DNA of 64,000 nt from Patellaria atrata CBS 101060 (lineage: Eukaryota; Ascomycota; Dothideomycetes; Patellariales; Patellariaceae), in the NCBI GenBank assembly GCA_010093705.1, contig MU006089.1, positions 2,219,561 through 2,283,560 on the forward strand. Reading direction: 5' to 3'. A program made the translations under genes and the position numbers. Every line of letters begins with the position of its first letter. Within the stretch, counting starts at the first letter, position 1. Under the pieces are notes generated by a model. It had not been told where the DNA came from. It did not search any database and saw only the letters and a program-made list of their open reading frames with translations. Below are positions 20,950 through 32,455 of this stretch, piece after piece.

Positions 20950-23019
20950 ATGGCGCAGCCTATAGTGATTAGGGCGTCATCCCGACCTCAAGGTCCTCCT
21001 AGAAGAGAACCTATCAAGCGGTTGATACTGGCCTGTGATGGTGTGGCTCATCATACTAGTCCTTCAGTTCCACCAGCTTGTACTTACGAAGTATGATAGG
21101 GACGTGGTTAAACTCCGATAACACAAAGTTAAACGGAGAACTAGCCATCCCGAGCAATGTGACTAGAATCACCCGAGCTATCAAGCCGGAGAGTTCAGAT
21201 GGCACGCAACAGGTTGTCTTCTACCAGGAAGGCATTGCAACCATGGGAGGTATCTTCACCAGGGTTGTTGGAGGTAAGCAGACAAGAGCTAGGGATGACA
21301 GGTCCGATTCAGATCTGATGCGTTGTATCAGGTGCGATCGGGGCGGGAGTCCAGGAAAATGTTCGAGAAGGCTATTCATTCCTATGCAATAACTACCATC
21401 CGGGCGATGAAATAATCTTGTTGGGTTTCTCGCGGGGAGCATTTACCGCTCGTAGTATCGCAGGACTGATAGCTATCATTGGTCTTCTCACAAAGAAGGC
21501 ATTAAACTACCTTCCAGAGATACATAGGGATGTCCGTAATAGAAGGAAACGAGACTATAAACCCAAGAACCCGGACATTCCTTTCTCTAATAAACCAAGT
21601 GCGAATGACCCAGCTTATGCTCTTGAACTAGAAAGGGCAAGTATCCTTATCGTCAACAAGTCCTTCATGGCTGATAATTAATTCAGCGAGGAATGACATG
21701 GCTTAACGTATCCATCAAAGCAATTGGTGTCTGGGATACTGTAGGAACACTCGGGGTGCCTCGCGTAGGCCTTTTAAACCACCTCCCTATCCAGATGGAT
21801 GATTCCACACACTTCGAAGACACCAAATTAGGAAATCACATTGAAAACGCTTTTCAAGCTCTAGCATTGGATGAAGAGCGCACCAATTTTGCTCCATCTC
21901 TTTGGGAGAAGCCTCCAGGCTGTACAACAGTATACCTCCATTTCGTTGCTCTAAACCCCTCCCTCCAACACCCTGATGGCCCCTATCCCCACTTCAAAAT
22001 TTCTACCTTTATGAAACATATAAACTCTCTCGAACTGAATACTTTGCATTTTTCATATCTCCTATTTTCATCTCTTTATCACACTTCCTCCCCCTAATGC
22101 CTCCATCTCCCACTAACCCCTCTCCAAACAGACCCTCCGCCAAGTCTGGTTCCCCGGCGTTCACTCTAACATCGGCGGCGGCTATCAAGACTCCCAACTC
22201 GCCAACATAACCCTCGCCTGGATGATGTCGCAGCTTGCGCCCCTCCTCTCCCTCAACTATGACTACATCCTCCGCGAGGAGTCCTCAAACGCCGCCTACT
22301 ACCGCTCCACGCGGCAGAAAATCCGTCCCTGGTCCTTCGGCCGCATCTACGACTCGCTCTCCGGCCTCTACAACCTCGGCGGCGGCACCGCCCGCACCCC
22401 CGGCACGTACTACGCCACAGACCCGCGCGATCTCAACCCCACCGAGCGCCCGCTCAGGAACACGTGCGAGTACATACATCCCTCGGTGCGGACGCGGCTC
22501 AGGCTGGGCGGGCCCGGGATGGAGGATGAGGGCGTTTACGGGCCTGAAGCTCTGAAGGACTGGCGCCTCGTCGTAGAGTACCCGAACGACGATCCGGACC
22601 ACGGCGACCCGGATATCTACTGGCGCGCCCGCTTTCCCGAGAAGAGAGTCAGCACGCGTGTGCTCCCGGAAACCCCGTTGTGGGACGTCGAGCGCAGACT
22701 GCTGAGCCGCGACCCGGAGATGATGGATTACGTGATGTTTCCGCCGCCGACGAAGAAGAGGGGGGAGAGGCCTGTCTCGCTGTCCGGACCGGCGAGCGGG
22801 AGAGACGAGAGAAGAGGGGGAAGAAGGGAGGGTGGGGCAAGTGATTACGGTATCAATAGGGAGAGAGATAGAGATCGGGAGAGGAGGAGGTCGGAACCCC
22901 CGCCCTCGAGCTATCAGGAGTGGATGGATCAACAGCGACAGCAGCAGCAGCAACAGCCACAGAGACCCCGTTACTCGGATAGAGATAGGCCTGAGAGGTA
23001 TTATGCGAACCTGGAGTAG
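20950..23019 (+). CDS. DUF2235 alpha/beta-hydrolase-like protein (566 aa, five exons)
   Basis: Exons 20950-21040, 21100-21273, 21332-21640, 21691-21929 and 22132-23019 join in phase. Exon 1 ends in LILACDG and exon 2 starts TWLNSDN; together they form the hallmark start of DUF2235 (PF09994). The nucleophile elbow GFSRGAFTARS follows in exon 3, AIGVWDTVGTLG in exon 4 and WFPGVHSNIGGGY in exon 5. The family has an alpha/beta-hydrolase fold and is related to bacterial type VI lipase effectors; fungal substrates are unknown. After about residue 440 the protein becomes a charged, disordered tail (R/E/D-rich) with a QQQQQQ run. Exon 5 is much more GC-rich than exons 1-4, and its intron (202 bp) is longer than the others. 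No signal peptide, so probably cytosolic. Confidence 0.85.
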
Positions 23020-24129
23020 AGCACACGTCGGAATTCGGAAAACCGTATCGTACCTTGCCCGATGGATCTCCCAATCACGCTCGGAGAAACCAGGTTCCCC
23101 ATTCCTCCCATCTCAGGCTCTCAGCTCTAGCTTCACCATCCCATCCCCCGACATGTATCCAAACCCATCACACCACCACCACCCAATCCGCCTTTACGAC
23201 CCTTCGTCCTCCTAATTACGATACCCCTTCTACGCGCCTCCACAAAAATCCCGCGCATCGAGCTTCGGTAAACGGAACAGCAATTCATCATTATTATCCG
23301 GGATCCCAGAATAGCATCTTATCGAGACCTTAGGTCGCGGGATCTAGACCTAGCTCAGACTACTATCACGCGGGCTCTCTACACGGGCGATCCTCGGCAC
23401 TCAAATCGCCATTACCCAAAGCGGTAGTCCCATTACTTTCATGTCGAGATCCTCAGGTGCAGCATGATCACACCTCAGAAAAACCCAACGCACCAGGAAA
23501 GAATCTCAAATATAAACTTTTTAAATTATTTTCAAATCTACTGTCTTCCTCTCAACCAGGGGTGAAAAAGAAATACCTGATAGATAAGGTATCTCTAACC
23601 CCATCCACCAGAAAAGTAAGAAACGTATCTATCGTACACACAAACCCCCCAACTCTCCCGATGCTTTTGTGTGTATTAAATAAAAGAGGAAATATCGTTC
23701 CGTGGGGAAGCTCAGTCCAGCACGAGTCCCAACCGCCGCAACCCACGCCCTCCTTCCTACTCGTACATTCCTCCTGAGCCCGATACCCAGTTCCTGGTGT
23801 GCATGCGCTAAATCGAAAGTGAGAGAAAAAGAGATATATTGAAAAAGAAAAAGCAAAAAAAAAATCTACAAACGCAGTGAAANNNNNNNNNNNNNNNNNN
23901 NNNNNNNNNNNNNNNNNNNNNNNNNNNNNNNNNNNNNNNNNNNNNNNNNNNNNNNNNNNNNNNNNNNNNNNNNNNNNNNNNNAAACCGCAGGAATAGAAA
24001 CCGACCAACATTTCAGGACCATGACGCCGTTTTCCACAATTTTGTGCGCCCAAGAATGAAATTAAGAGCAATCTAACCAGCCAAGACTGCAAAAAAGGGA
24101 AAATTGATAAGGGAAAGGGGGAGGAGGTA
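23020..24129. other. intergenic region containing an assembly gap
   Basis: Contains 100 N at 23883-23982 (a scaffolding gap of conventional size, so true length is unknown). The left flank ends in A-rich low complexity. Open frames that span the N run are artefacts. No gene supported. Confidence 0.7.
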
Positions 24130-25470
24130 TCACAAGCAATCCCCGAGCAGATCATCCAGCTCATCGAGCTCGATGTTTTCTGGATTTTTGAGATCGGACC
24201 AACCCCAGCCTTCTTGAAGCAATAGCTCCTCGCCCAATGGACCCCTGACATCCTCCATCTCATCTGCGAACGTGACCTTTTTGGGTTGAGGGGCTGGGGT
24301 CGGTTTGATCAGCGGACTGCTGGAGACACCTCTCATCGCAGATACGGAAAGGTGATCAGAACCGAACAGTGCGGCCGCGGCTTCCCTGTTACGTTGCGCC
24401 GCACGCTCCTCCGTCTCCTCGGTCGTCTCTAGCGGCGGGCCATCCATGGTGATCTCCGGTGTCCTATTTCCATCCATCGATGCTTTATTTTCTAATTCTC
24501 TGCTCTTGCGCCTTTGCTGGAGTGAGCTGGCGGTCTGCGTAAACTCGCGTTCGTCTCGTTCCAGCGGAGGACTGACGGCGCGACGGTTATGAGAGTGATT
24601 ATTCGAGGAAGGTGGATGCGTCCCATCGCGGGATATGGAGCCATGCCTTGAGAATTGATCGCTTGTAGACTCGTCTTCTAGCTCTGGAGAGCTTAGATCT
24701 ACTTCTGGCGAAGGTGAGAGTTGTGCGCGCTCGCGAGCATCTGAGAATGCTTCCTCATCGTCATCAGCCGCAGACGAAAGCGACGGTGAAATGATGCGAC
24801 TCGCAGCTGCCGGAGTTGTAGGAGGTTCGGGGAAGTCTTGTCGCGGGCAGTTGGTCAGGTAGAAGTACATACGCTTAGGGTGGGTGCCAATGAGCTCTTT
24901 GCCGAGCGGGCATCGAGCTAATGCACTCCATGGTCTGCGCAAGTATATTGAAAGTCGATTCGAGATGATTGCAGCAGGATTTGCGGAGCTGTACGGATTG
25001 TTAGCGATGTCCGTGAAGCCAAGCGTATGGTTGTGCATGTCATACCTTTGGACAATGGGGACAGTATTGGAGAGCACAGCAGCGAGTTCTTTGACCAGAT
25101 GAGGTCTGTTACCCGTCTTTTCTAGTTGTTCAATGACACCGACCACGATATCATCATCGATGCCTCGCGTGTCGACTTTGTACCCTCCCGCGTCGCCCGG
25201 AGATGGTGGCGGGGTCTGTTCCGCCACCCGGCCTGCACTCACCGGACGTTCATTTCGAATGGCAATACTTGAGGATTTGGGTGGACTCTTGGGCGACGGT
25301 GAAGTAGCTGACAGTAAGCTGTGCGACCTCTTCACTTTTTTTGAAGGTGGTTGATCGTTGGAGGTGGTGCTAGGCGGTGAGCGGTGGGATGACGATCGCG
25401 AGCTATCCTTGGGAAGCTGGATACCGAGCGATGGCAAGGACAATGACTTTCTCCTTGTATTGTACGGCAT
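24130..25470 (-). CDS. GDS1-like winged-helix protein (446 aa)
   Basis: Single-exon protein. A basic, Ser/Pro-rich N terminus (PYNTRRKSLSLPSLG, then SKKVKRSHS, a possible nuclear signal) leads to a globular segment at about 102-212. That segment starts GIDDDIVVGVIEQLEK and ends GTHPKRMYFYLTN, and matches what I remember of the winged-helix domain of yeast Gds1 and its fungal relatives. The C-terminal half is disordered, rich in Ser and acidic residues, with VTFADEMEDV and the acidic end NIELDELDDLLGDCL, which could be an activation segment. Yeast Gds1 is linked to nuclear control of mitochondrial function; whether this protein acts likewise is inference. The 5' end faces 2.7 kb of gene-poor DNA. 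Confidence 0.75.
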   Translation of the reverse strand: MPYNTRRKSLSLPSLGIQLPKDSSRSSSHRSPPSTTSNDQPPSKKVKRSHSLLSATSPSPKSPPKSSSIAIRNERPVSAGRVAEQTPPPSPGDAGGYKVDTRGIDDDIVVGVIEQLEKTGNRPHLVKELAAVLSNTVPIVQRYDMHNHTLGFTDIANNPYSSANPAAIISNRLSIYLRRPWSALARCPLGKELIGTHPKRMYFYLTNCPRQDFPEPPTTPAAASRIISPSLSSAADDDEEAFSDARERAQLSPSPEVDLSSPELEDESTSDQFSRHGSISRDGTHPPSSNNHSHNRRAVSPPLERDEREFTQTASSLQQRRKSRELENKASMDGNRTPEITMDGPPLETTEETEERAAQRNREAAAALFGSDHLSVSAMRGVSSSPLIKPTPAPQPKKVTFADEMEDVRGPLGEELLLQEGWGWSDLKNPENIELDELDDLLGDCL

Positions 25471-28222
25471 TTTGGGGTACAGATGGAGATGGTGATTGAG
25501 ATTGAAATAATGATGATATGGTGGATGAAGATCGGTATGAGGCGAAAATGTTATGCTCTGTTCCTCTCACTTGTCAACTGATCGTTGTCGCGCGACCGGT
25601 AGAAGAGGTTAGGTTTTCTTTAGTGTCGATTTTCCTGGGGGAGTTTGTTGTGCTGGATGGAAGAAATTGGTAACCCTTGCTTTTCGGGTGATGTTATTGG
25701 TTGCCGCAGGAACTTTTGGAATGCACAACGGTCAGACGGTGAGACTGGTCCTTGCCTAAAGCATCAATCGCATATGCGGGCCTCAGACCTCTAATCCCGG
25801 TCCTAAACAGAAAAAAAAAGTTGGAGTGTCAAAATCTTTTTGCCTGATGTTGTAAAACGACAGGACAAAGTATTGGTGAGGGGAGTTTGTCGCAGAGGTG
25901 ACGGCAAAGAATAAAGATCAAAGGTTTCCGTTTATTGCGGCGGCGAATCCTTTCAGGGGAGAAATATGAATGGTAAACGGACAGCTTCGATGACAGCTGG
26001 TCCACGTAACTTGGTATTGGGAGCACTCAAAACGTCGACCCGCAACCTTGAGCTTTTTCTATGCGCCACTACTGCAGAAACGTAGATGACTGAAGTTGTT
26101 GCAGCTAAAAGTGGAGATGTCAAGCCAAGATGGATTCGATGGAAGAAGATGTGATGGACGATGAAGATGCAAGTCCAAGAAGATGATGTTGGGATGGGAA
26201 AGTCGAAGGTTGGATGGAGGGGAAGAGAGATGCACGGAAAGAAGGGGGGGGGGGGGCCGTTGGTGGTGAGAGGAGGATGAGGGATGGGAATTGGGAAAGG
26301 GCAAAAGCATCTCAAGAGGTCAAGATGGAAGGAAGGCATGGGGGAGAATGGATGGGGGAGAATGGATTTGGGGGCACAGACGGGGGCAGACTGGGCTCTA
26401 CGGTATGGTTCACTACTGGCGGCTGGTTGCACTGCGCTACGGGGTAAAAAGGGTGCCCCTACTGGTCCATTTGCTGGAATACTGGGGGTATTAAGGGCTA
26501 CGGAAGTTGTGGAAACCTGCACAGAAGGAACGAAAATGTTTAATGGCAGAAAGTACGAAACGCCCGACCTGGCAAGCTGGGCAGCGAGGGCTTCGCTAGT
26601 ATCAAAATAGTAACGACTCAACTCCATACTTAGGCGAAGGCGTACAGCATGCAAGGCTCATCATAACCCAAACAGCGACCACTTCGGATTCCTACTTTTG
26701 TCTGCTGCCAGCAACCTAAGTCGGATTATCGCTTTATGGCACATCTTAAGACAAAGAACATAAGTCAAGATAGCATGTCCAATGATTACGTCTTCTTATA
26801 GGAAACCTTCGGAATCTAACGAAAGTCTACTGGATAGTAAGGAATACTACCGTATTAGGCGTCAGCGTAAAGGTTCAAACTGCCCCTACACCATTTCATA
26901 GACTATCTGGGGTACATAACGATTTTCTTTGTCTGATACCTGGTTCTTTTATCTCTCACGTGCGAAGAGAACACGGAACCTTGAAGCAATATATCGGAAG
27001 AAATCAAGTTGGATGTCTGATCGTGTGCGTGGTAGCCTTGAGAAAAACACCGTAGCCCCTATGACGATGCTGATAGACGGGAGTTGTTTTATTTCATAGT
27101 GCTGCCTTAACTATATACAGTAAACAAAGGTGAAGATCCGATGTATTTTGCATCACTGACTGACAAACGTCGTCGAGCATCACCACAGAGACGGAAACAC
27201 CACACATCGCCGCATCTTGGGATTTTCGGATTTCTTCCTTTGTCCCTTTTGGCATGCTTGAAGCCATTAACCCCTGCCGGCTTCAAGTTTAGGCTCCTCG
27301 CCCTAATGTAAATACTTAAATAGTGTCACACGGCGCCCACTTAGGCACAGCCGCTACACTGTCCCGTAAAACCGTCAAATCGTCCGGCGCACATGGAATG
27401 AAGAAAAAACGAACCTTTTTTTCCCCTTGGGCTTGTTGGCCGTTCAGGCCGTGCCTTTGGTGTCTTTGATGCTTTTTTTGTGCCTCTTTTTGGCTTGTGA
27501 CGGGAAACTCTTTTGCCCGTTGCCCCTCTCAGCCCCTCTATATCCTTTTTGGCTCGGAATATCCAACCGAATCTTCTCAACAATGAAAAGAAAAGACCAC
27601 GTTTTGGTATGCCGTATCCCAAGACGCAGATTGCCTTCGTTGTCAACAAATCTCATAACTTGTCACACATCCAATATTGACTATTCCCGTTGATGGTGTT
27701 GTAAACCTAGGGATGACTGCAGAAAGAGAGAGTGATGTAAGACAGCCGGTGAGAGCTCTGACCAGTAGTCTAGATTGACAGTGATACTGTGATAAGGTTG
27801 CGATAGATGATTATATCCCCCAAGTTTCCACATCGTAACGTCTTCCAGCTCACTGGACAGCTAAGCGTCATTACTTTCAAGTTAAACGACGTCTGTCTGC
27901 ATCCGCGTGAATCGGGAAGTGGATTCCTTTAAGCTGATTACTGATGTTGTGTAGCGAGTCATCAGTCGTGTGCCCGCTGCCGCTCCATCACACCAACAAA
28001 GAAACTTTCCGGGACCTGCATCTCTAGTCTCTAATCCATCATTCGCGGAGGAGATGCGATGTTGATCTTTTTGAGCCCCCGTGCGTACTTCCGGATACTC
28101 ACCTCGGTTCGTGTAGATCGGTCCGGACAAAAACCTGAATATGGGACGGAAGTGAAGAAGTGATGTCGATAGTCCAATAGTTGGTTTCGAACTCTCGGTA
28201 AGATTAGACGAAATATCATGGA
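25471..28222. other. gene-poor stretch, 2.7 kb
   Basis: Holds a strongly strand-biased purine block (about 26180-26400, plus strand, including an uninterrupted G run near 26247) and a poly-pyrimidine/T-rich block near 27415-27490. Long open frames here on the opposite strand follow from this bias, and I do not support them. It probably holds long 5' and 3' flanks of the GDS1-like and methyltransferase genes. Confidence 0.5.
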
Positions 28223-29206
28223 TCACTTCCACAAGCTCCATCCAGAATTATTACTTTGTGTGACCTTCTCCACAGTCTGTTGCTGCATGTCTGACTGTAT
28301 TATTCGCGAATCGTCCCGCTGCGTGTTCCGCGCCTTAGGTTTGAGCTCCACCCACCATGTGGTCCCAAAGTTGTATCTCTTGATTTTAACAACTTCCAAG
28401 CCACTGTCTTCCACTATCCTTCCGATATCTTTGTTCCACCAGCAACCGTGCTTGTCTGCGTGTGCAGCTGCAGTCTTGTCTAATAGATTATCGAGCCATT
28501 GATAGTGCGATTTGCCATGCTCCAGTAACAATATCTGTCCGCCATCTTGCTTTACCATTTCTCCCATGTTCTTTAGCAATACCACTGGTTCCGGAGTCGA
28601 GCATAACCCCATGGTCTGAATAACTGTATCAAAACCTTCAGGTTCGGGACATGGTACTGGTTTCGCAGCTGATTGTACTCGAAATGCAACTCTCTTGAAG
28701 AGATGTAGCTCCTCCCATTTTTTCTTTGCAATATCAATCATCGGGACACTTTGATCCACGAATGTGATGGACTTGCAATCCTGCAGGTTGTAGTATGGGA
28801 AATTTCTCCCCGTTCCGACAGAGGTTTCCAGCACATGTCCCCTTGCGAGCTTTGTCAACGACTTTCTGTATCTATTCATTCCCATAAGCCATTCTGAACA
28901 ATCAACCTCGCTATCAAATCCCTCCGCAGTATTATCGTATCTATTCGTGACATCGAGTGGTACATCTTTCTGATAATCTCTTGTCAATCCTTTGTAGACG
29001 GCGACACTGTAGAAGCTGATCCCGAAAACGATCGCTGTCCCGACAAATAGCGGCAAGACCCTGAACCGTGCGAGTTCTCGGTGATTTGTTGGAGACTGTG
29101 GTATTCCTGAAGAATTTGATACCGGATTCCGTGGACGATATTGAAGCGGTTGTGGTGTATGTTGTCTTCGTGAAGTCGAAGAATCCGGACACGATTTAAT
29201 ACTCAT
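28223..29206 (-). CDS. Oms1-like mitochondrial methyltransferase (327 aa)
   Basis: Single-exon class I SAM-dependent methyltransferase with one N-terminal membrane span (LPLFVGTAIVFGISFYSVAV, about residues 51-70) after a basic, Ser/Pro-rich leader. That layout fits anchoring in the mitochondrial inner membrane, as for yeast Oms1. The SAM-binding motif I is HVLETSVGTGRNFPYY, then FVDQSVPMIDIA (motif II/acidic loop) and GFDTVIQTMGLCS, followed by ILLLEHGKSHYQWLD, typical of the Oms1/METTL7 group. The ATG at 29206 is used because further upstream only a GTG opens the frame. The substrate is not known. Family confidence is good; mitochondrial location is inferred from the family and leader. Confidence 0.85.
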   Translation of the reverse strand: MSIKSCPDSSTSRRQHTPQPLQYRPRNPVSNSSGIPQSPTNHRELARFRVLPLFVGTAIVFGISFYSVAVYKGLTRDYQKDVPLDVTNRYDNTAEGFDSEVDCSEWLMGMNRYRKSLTKLARGHVLETSVGTGRNFPYYNLQDCKSITFVDQSVPMIDIAKKKWEELHLFKRVAFRVQSAAKPVPCPEPEGFDTVIQTMGLCSTPEPVVLLKNMGEMVKQDGGQILLLEHGKSHYQWLDNLLDKTAAAHADKHGCWWNKDIGRIVEDSGLEVVKIKRYNFGTTWWVELKPKARNTQRDDSRIIQSDMQQQTVEKVTQSNNSGWSLWK

Positions 29207-29600
29207 CAATTCGGTATAGAGATGTCCCGCAAAGGGCGTTGTGGTGTAAGGTAGCAGAGTCAATTGCTGCAAGTCTCTCACGTGAGGAGTACGTTACGCT
29301 GTGTGATGTGGTCAATCGACGAATTAGCGTCCAATCGATGGTGTTGCAAATGGTGTTGTAAATGTTTCGTCGCGGTTTAGAGATCGAACTTTGATATCAA
29401 GCTACATTAGGACGCCAAGTTTGACCGACGTTTTCCGTCACTTCCATCTCAACCTCCAACCATCGAACAGCCGATAACGCACCAGCTCGGGGATTTTTAA
29501 AAGATGAATTCCGTATCTCCTAATCTTTATATAATACCTATGTATCTTCTCTTTACTTTTGTGAATGTGTCGGATAGTTATGGGGATATATTAAAGGACA
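29207..29600. other. divergent promoter region, methyltransferase and oxidase
   Basis: Less than 0.4 kb between two head-to-head genes. Just before the oxidase ATG it becomes AT-rich with a ttatataata-like stretch near 29526. No gene. Confidence 0.5.
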
Positions 29601-31286
29601 ATGGCTACTCTTAATGACAAGACAAGACCTATTCCATCTTCCATCCTTATTGTCGGCTCCGGCGTCTTTGGCCTATCGACAGCATATGAGCTTGCTAAGG
29701 ATGTGAAATACAATAATACTAAGATAACTCTTGTAGACAGATCTGTCTTTCCGTCAGCAGATGGCTCAAGTGTGAGTATATTCCAACAAATCTATCTCCT
29801 GCACCGTCTATCTTATGTTCGTTTTTTAAAGATAAGCTCCCTACTTTCTCAGTAGCAAGGAAAAAAGACAAAATATCATTTGTATAAGATTCAAAAGTCA
29901 GTATTTCCATCAGTTTAGAACATGCGTCTTCTCGTTCCTTAAAACCATAATACCACTTTTCTACCTCAACACCCATACCTTATCCACCTCAACCCTTTCC
30001 CCCTTTTACACTACCCATCCTCCTACTTCGTCTCCCCTCTTCCTCTCCTTAACCTACCCTCTCAGATCGACACCTCCCGCATCATCCGCGCCGACTACGC
30101 CGACCCAGCCTACAGCGCCCTAATGGCCCTCGCCCACACGCACTGGCACGGCCCCCTCGGCGCCTCAGGCCGCTACCACGAAGCCGGGCTGGTCCTCACC
30201 GGCGACCCCGGCCAAAATGAAGACTACGTCCTGGGTTCCCTGGCCAACGTCCTCGCCCTCGAAGCCGCAGCGCTGAAAGCCAACCCCTCGGTCCCCTCCC
30301 GCGGGCTCAAAGCCGTGGAAGTGCTGCGCTCTAGAGATGAGATCAAGTCGGCGATGAACGGTACCGGCGCGGCGGGGAGTATGGGATACCTGAACCGGCG
30401 GAGCGGATGGGCGGACGCGGAAGCTTGTATGCGCTGGCTTCGAGAACAGGTCGAGGGGACGGGACGGGTGGAGTTTGTCAAAGCGACCGTTGTCCGACTT
30501 CTCTTCGACCGCTCGTCCACTCCCCCGCGCGTCACCGGTGTCAGACTATCAGACCACGACCCAGATACTCTAACCGCCGACCTCACCATCCTTGCGGCTG
30601 GCGCGTGGACACCAAGTCTACTAGACCTCCGCGGCATCGCCACCGCGACCGGGCAGATAATAGCGTACATCCCCCTCACGGAGCCCGAACAAGCGACGCT
30701 GGGAAAAAACCCCACGATCCTCCACCTCTCCAGCGGCATGTTCGTGATAACGCCGCACAACCGCCTCCTCAAGATCGCACGTCACGGCTACGGCTACGCT
30801 AACCCGACGCTGATCCCGCACCCGGAATCTCCAATACCGTCGTCCCTCTCCCCTGAAGAAGGAACTATAATAGTCTCCCTCCCGAGCCCCGACACAACCA
30901 CCCTCCCCCCCGAAGCCCACACCGCTTTCCGCCATACCCTGACTCAACTCCTCCCCGCCCTCGCGACCCGCCCCTTCGCCCGCACGCGCATATGCTGGTA
31001 CACCGACACGCCGACCGGCGACTTCCTGCTCTCCCACCACCCCCTCTATGCGGGTCTCTTCGTCGCCACGGGTGGGTCGGGGCACGCGTTCAAGTTCTTA
31101 CCTGTTATCGGGGATATGGTTGTGCAGGCGCTGGAGGGACGGTTGGAGGAGGGGTTGGCGCGGAAGTGGGGGTGGCCTGGGGAAAGGTTGAAGGAGGGGG
31201 GATGGGGTGGGGATGGGAGTCGTGCGGGGGGGAGGGGTATGGTTTTGGCTGTGGAGATGAGGAAAAAGGAAAACGGAAAGTTGTGA
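29601..31286 (+). CDS. FAD-dependent amine oxidase, amadoriase/sarcosine-oxidase family (463 aa)
   Basis: Two exons, 29601-29771 and 30066-31286, joined in phase over a 294-bp pyrimidine-rich intron, the longest in the window. The N terminus has a Rossmann dinucleotide motif (SILIVGSGVFGLSTAYELAK, residues 14-33) and an acidic end of beta2 (TLVDRS). The junction yields GSSIDTSRIIRADYADP, the conserved FAD-contact segment of fungal fructosyl-amino-acid oxidases, L-saccharopine oxidases and sarcosine oxidases. DLTILAAGAWTP and ATGGSGHAFKFLPVIGDMV complete the FAD-binding fold. The likely reaction is oxidative removal of a sugar or carboxyalkyl group from a secondary amine, making H2O2; the exact substrate cannot be assigned. 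Exon 2 is very GC-rich and shifts from C-ending to G-ending codons; the C-terminal tail (after about 430) is Gly-rich and low in complexity. No clear PTS1 is present (ends NGKL). Confidence 0.85.
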
Positions 31287-31385
31287 AGGAGGCGGGAGGA
31301 GGAGGAGGAGGAGGAGGAGGAGAGGGGGGGAAATTGGAGCGGGGAAGAAAGATGGGGGGATGGGGAATGGGGGAACGGGGGGATC
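31286..31385 (+). repeat. GGA microsatellite and G-rich tract
   Basis: A purine-only run with about eight GGA units near 31297-31322, followed by G runs of five or more, directly after the oxidase stop codon. It has the sequence features of a G-quadruplex- or R-loop-prone 3' region. Confidence 0.7.
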
Positions 31386-32455
31386 TGTGATATATGGTAT
31401 AAGAGTGATGATCTCTGTCTCATTGTATTGTGGGGATTTGACGAGCTTGTTGGACACTTAAGGTAGCGTTTGCATTACTTGTCTGTGGGTGGAAAGCTTT
31501 GTCCGTGTTGTAGACGAATGCAACTAAACCTAATCTCAAAAGTTTGCGAGAGTCCGTCATAATGGTAATGCAGGAGAGGGTGGCCGTGTCTCTTCAGAAC
31601 CTTAAAGCATGCTGTAAGTTCAAACGTGCGCAGGTACGTAGAGTAGCAAAAGGTATGGACGGGAGTGAACGTCGATCATACTAAAGCTATCAAAGTCAAG
31701 TGATTCAATAGAACACCAAGCAAGTAACATCACATATATCCAAAAGCGCAAAATAGTTGATCGAGATATCTTTTCGTATAATATAGATGGGAATAAGCCC
31801 CAAGATCAGTCCAGCATGCAGAGAGGCATACTTCAAGACCGATACTACGTGCAATAAGCTCAACCACCACCGAAGACCATAGCTTCAAAACGGCAGCTAG
31901 AGGGTCTTCCAAACAAACATCTGCCAGCCAGTCTCAATCTCTTGTCATCCTTCATGCAATCTACTTCCACCACCAAATGGCAAGCCAAAGCTTCCATTCA
32001 ATAGAAAAACCAAGACTAATTATCGACGATAACTATTCGCCCACGCGCAATTCCGCCGCCAATGGAAGCGAGCGTGTGCCCCGAACCATTCTAAGTGTGT
32101 TGGAAAAGGAAATGAAACAGACATTTTATGATGAAAGGAGCCTCCAGGTAGAAAACTCCATGATACCAGACCGCCGGAACACCATGCAATGCCGCAATTA
32201 ACAACAGATAAACAATGCAAATGAAAATGAGGAGGAGATGAAACCCTATGCAGAATAGACTGCTTGGGTGAGGTGGCTAAAGCTTTTCCACAAGGCGTTT
32301 CCTGCAATAAGGTTGCGTCGGTCGACCGATCGAGAAGCGACACCGGACTCAAGATCGGTCTGTAGGCGAAGCATTAAAACAGGAGCTTATGATGATAGTA
32401 CATGGTGTCAGTGATGAATCACCTGTCCACAGAGACCATGCTTGACTGGAACCGA
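31287..32455. other. intergenic, 3' flanks of convergent genes, purine tract at left
   Basis: Begins with a (GGA)n and G-rich tract (to about 31385) running on from the oxidase 3' end. The rest is AT-rich with no supported gene, although an unsupported 74-codon frame starts near 31977. Confidence 0.5.

Noticed and set aside
22285-22953. 222-codon antisense frame to the DUF2235 last exon
   Set aside because: GC-rich antisense frames are expected opposite a codon-biased exon; the sense frame has family motifs and correct splicing.
23552-24263. Open frames that span the N run
   Set aside because: They pass through 100 unknown bases; the joined translation has no meaning.
25953-26654. 233-codon open frame on the minus strand
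   Set aside because: Pro/Ser/His-rich translation comes from a strongly strand-biased (G-rich on plus) tract; no motif, and competing frames are open on both strands. No support as a gene.
12622-31286. Secondary-metabolite or carbohydrate-use gene cluster
   Set aside because: The GH93-like enzyme, DUF2235 protein and FAD oxidase lie among housekeeping genes; no synthase, transporter or shared regulator supports a cluster.
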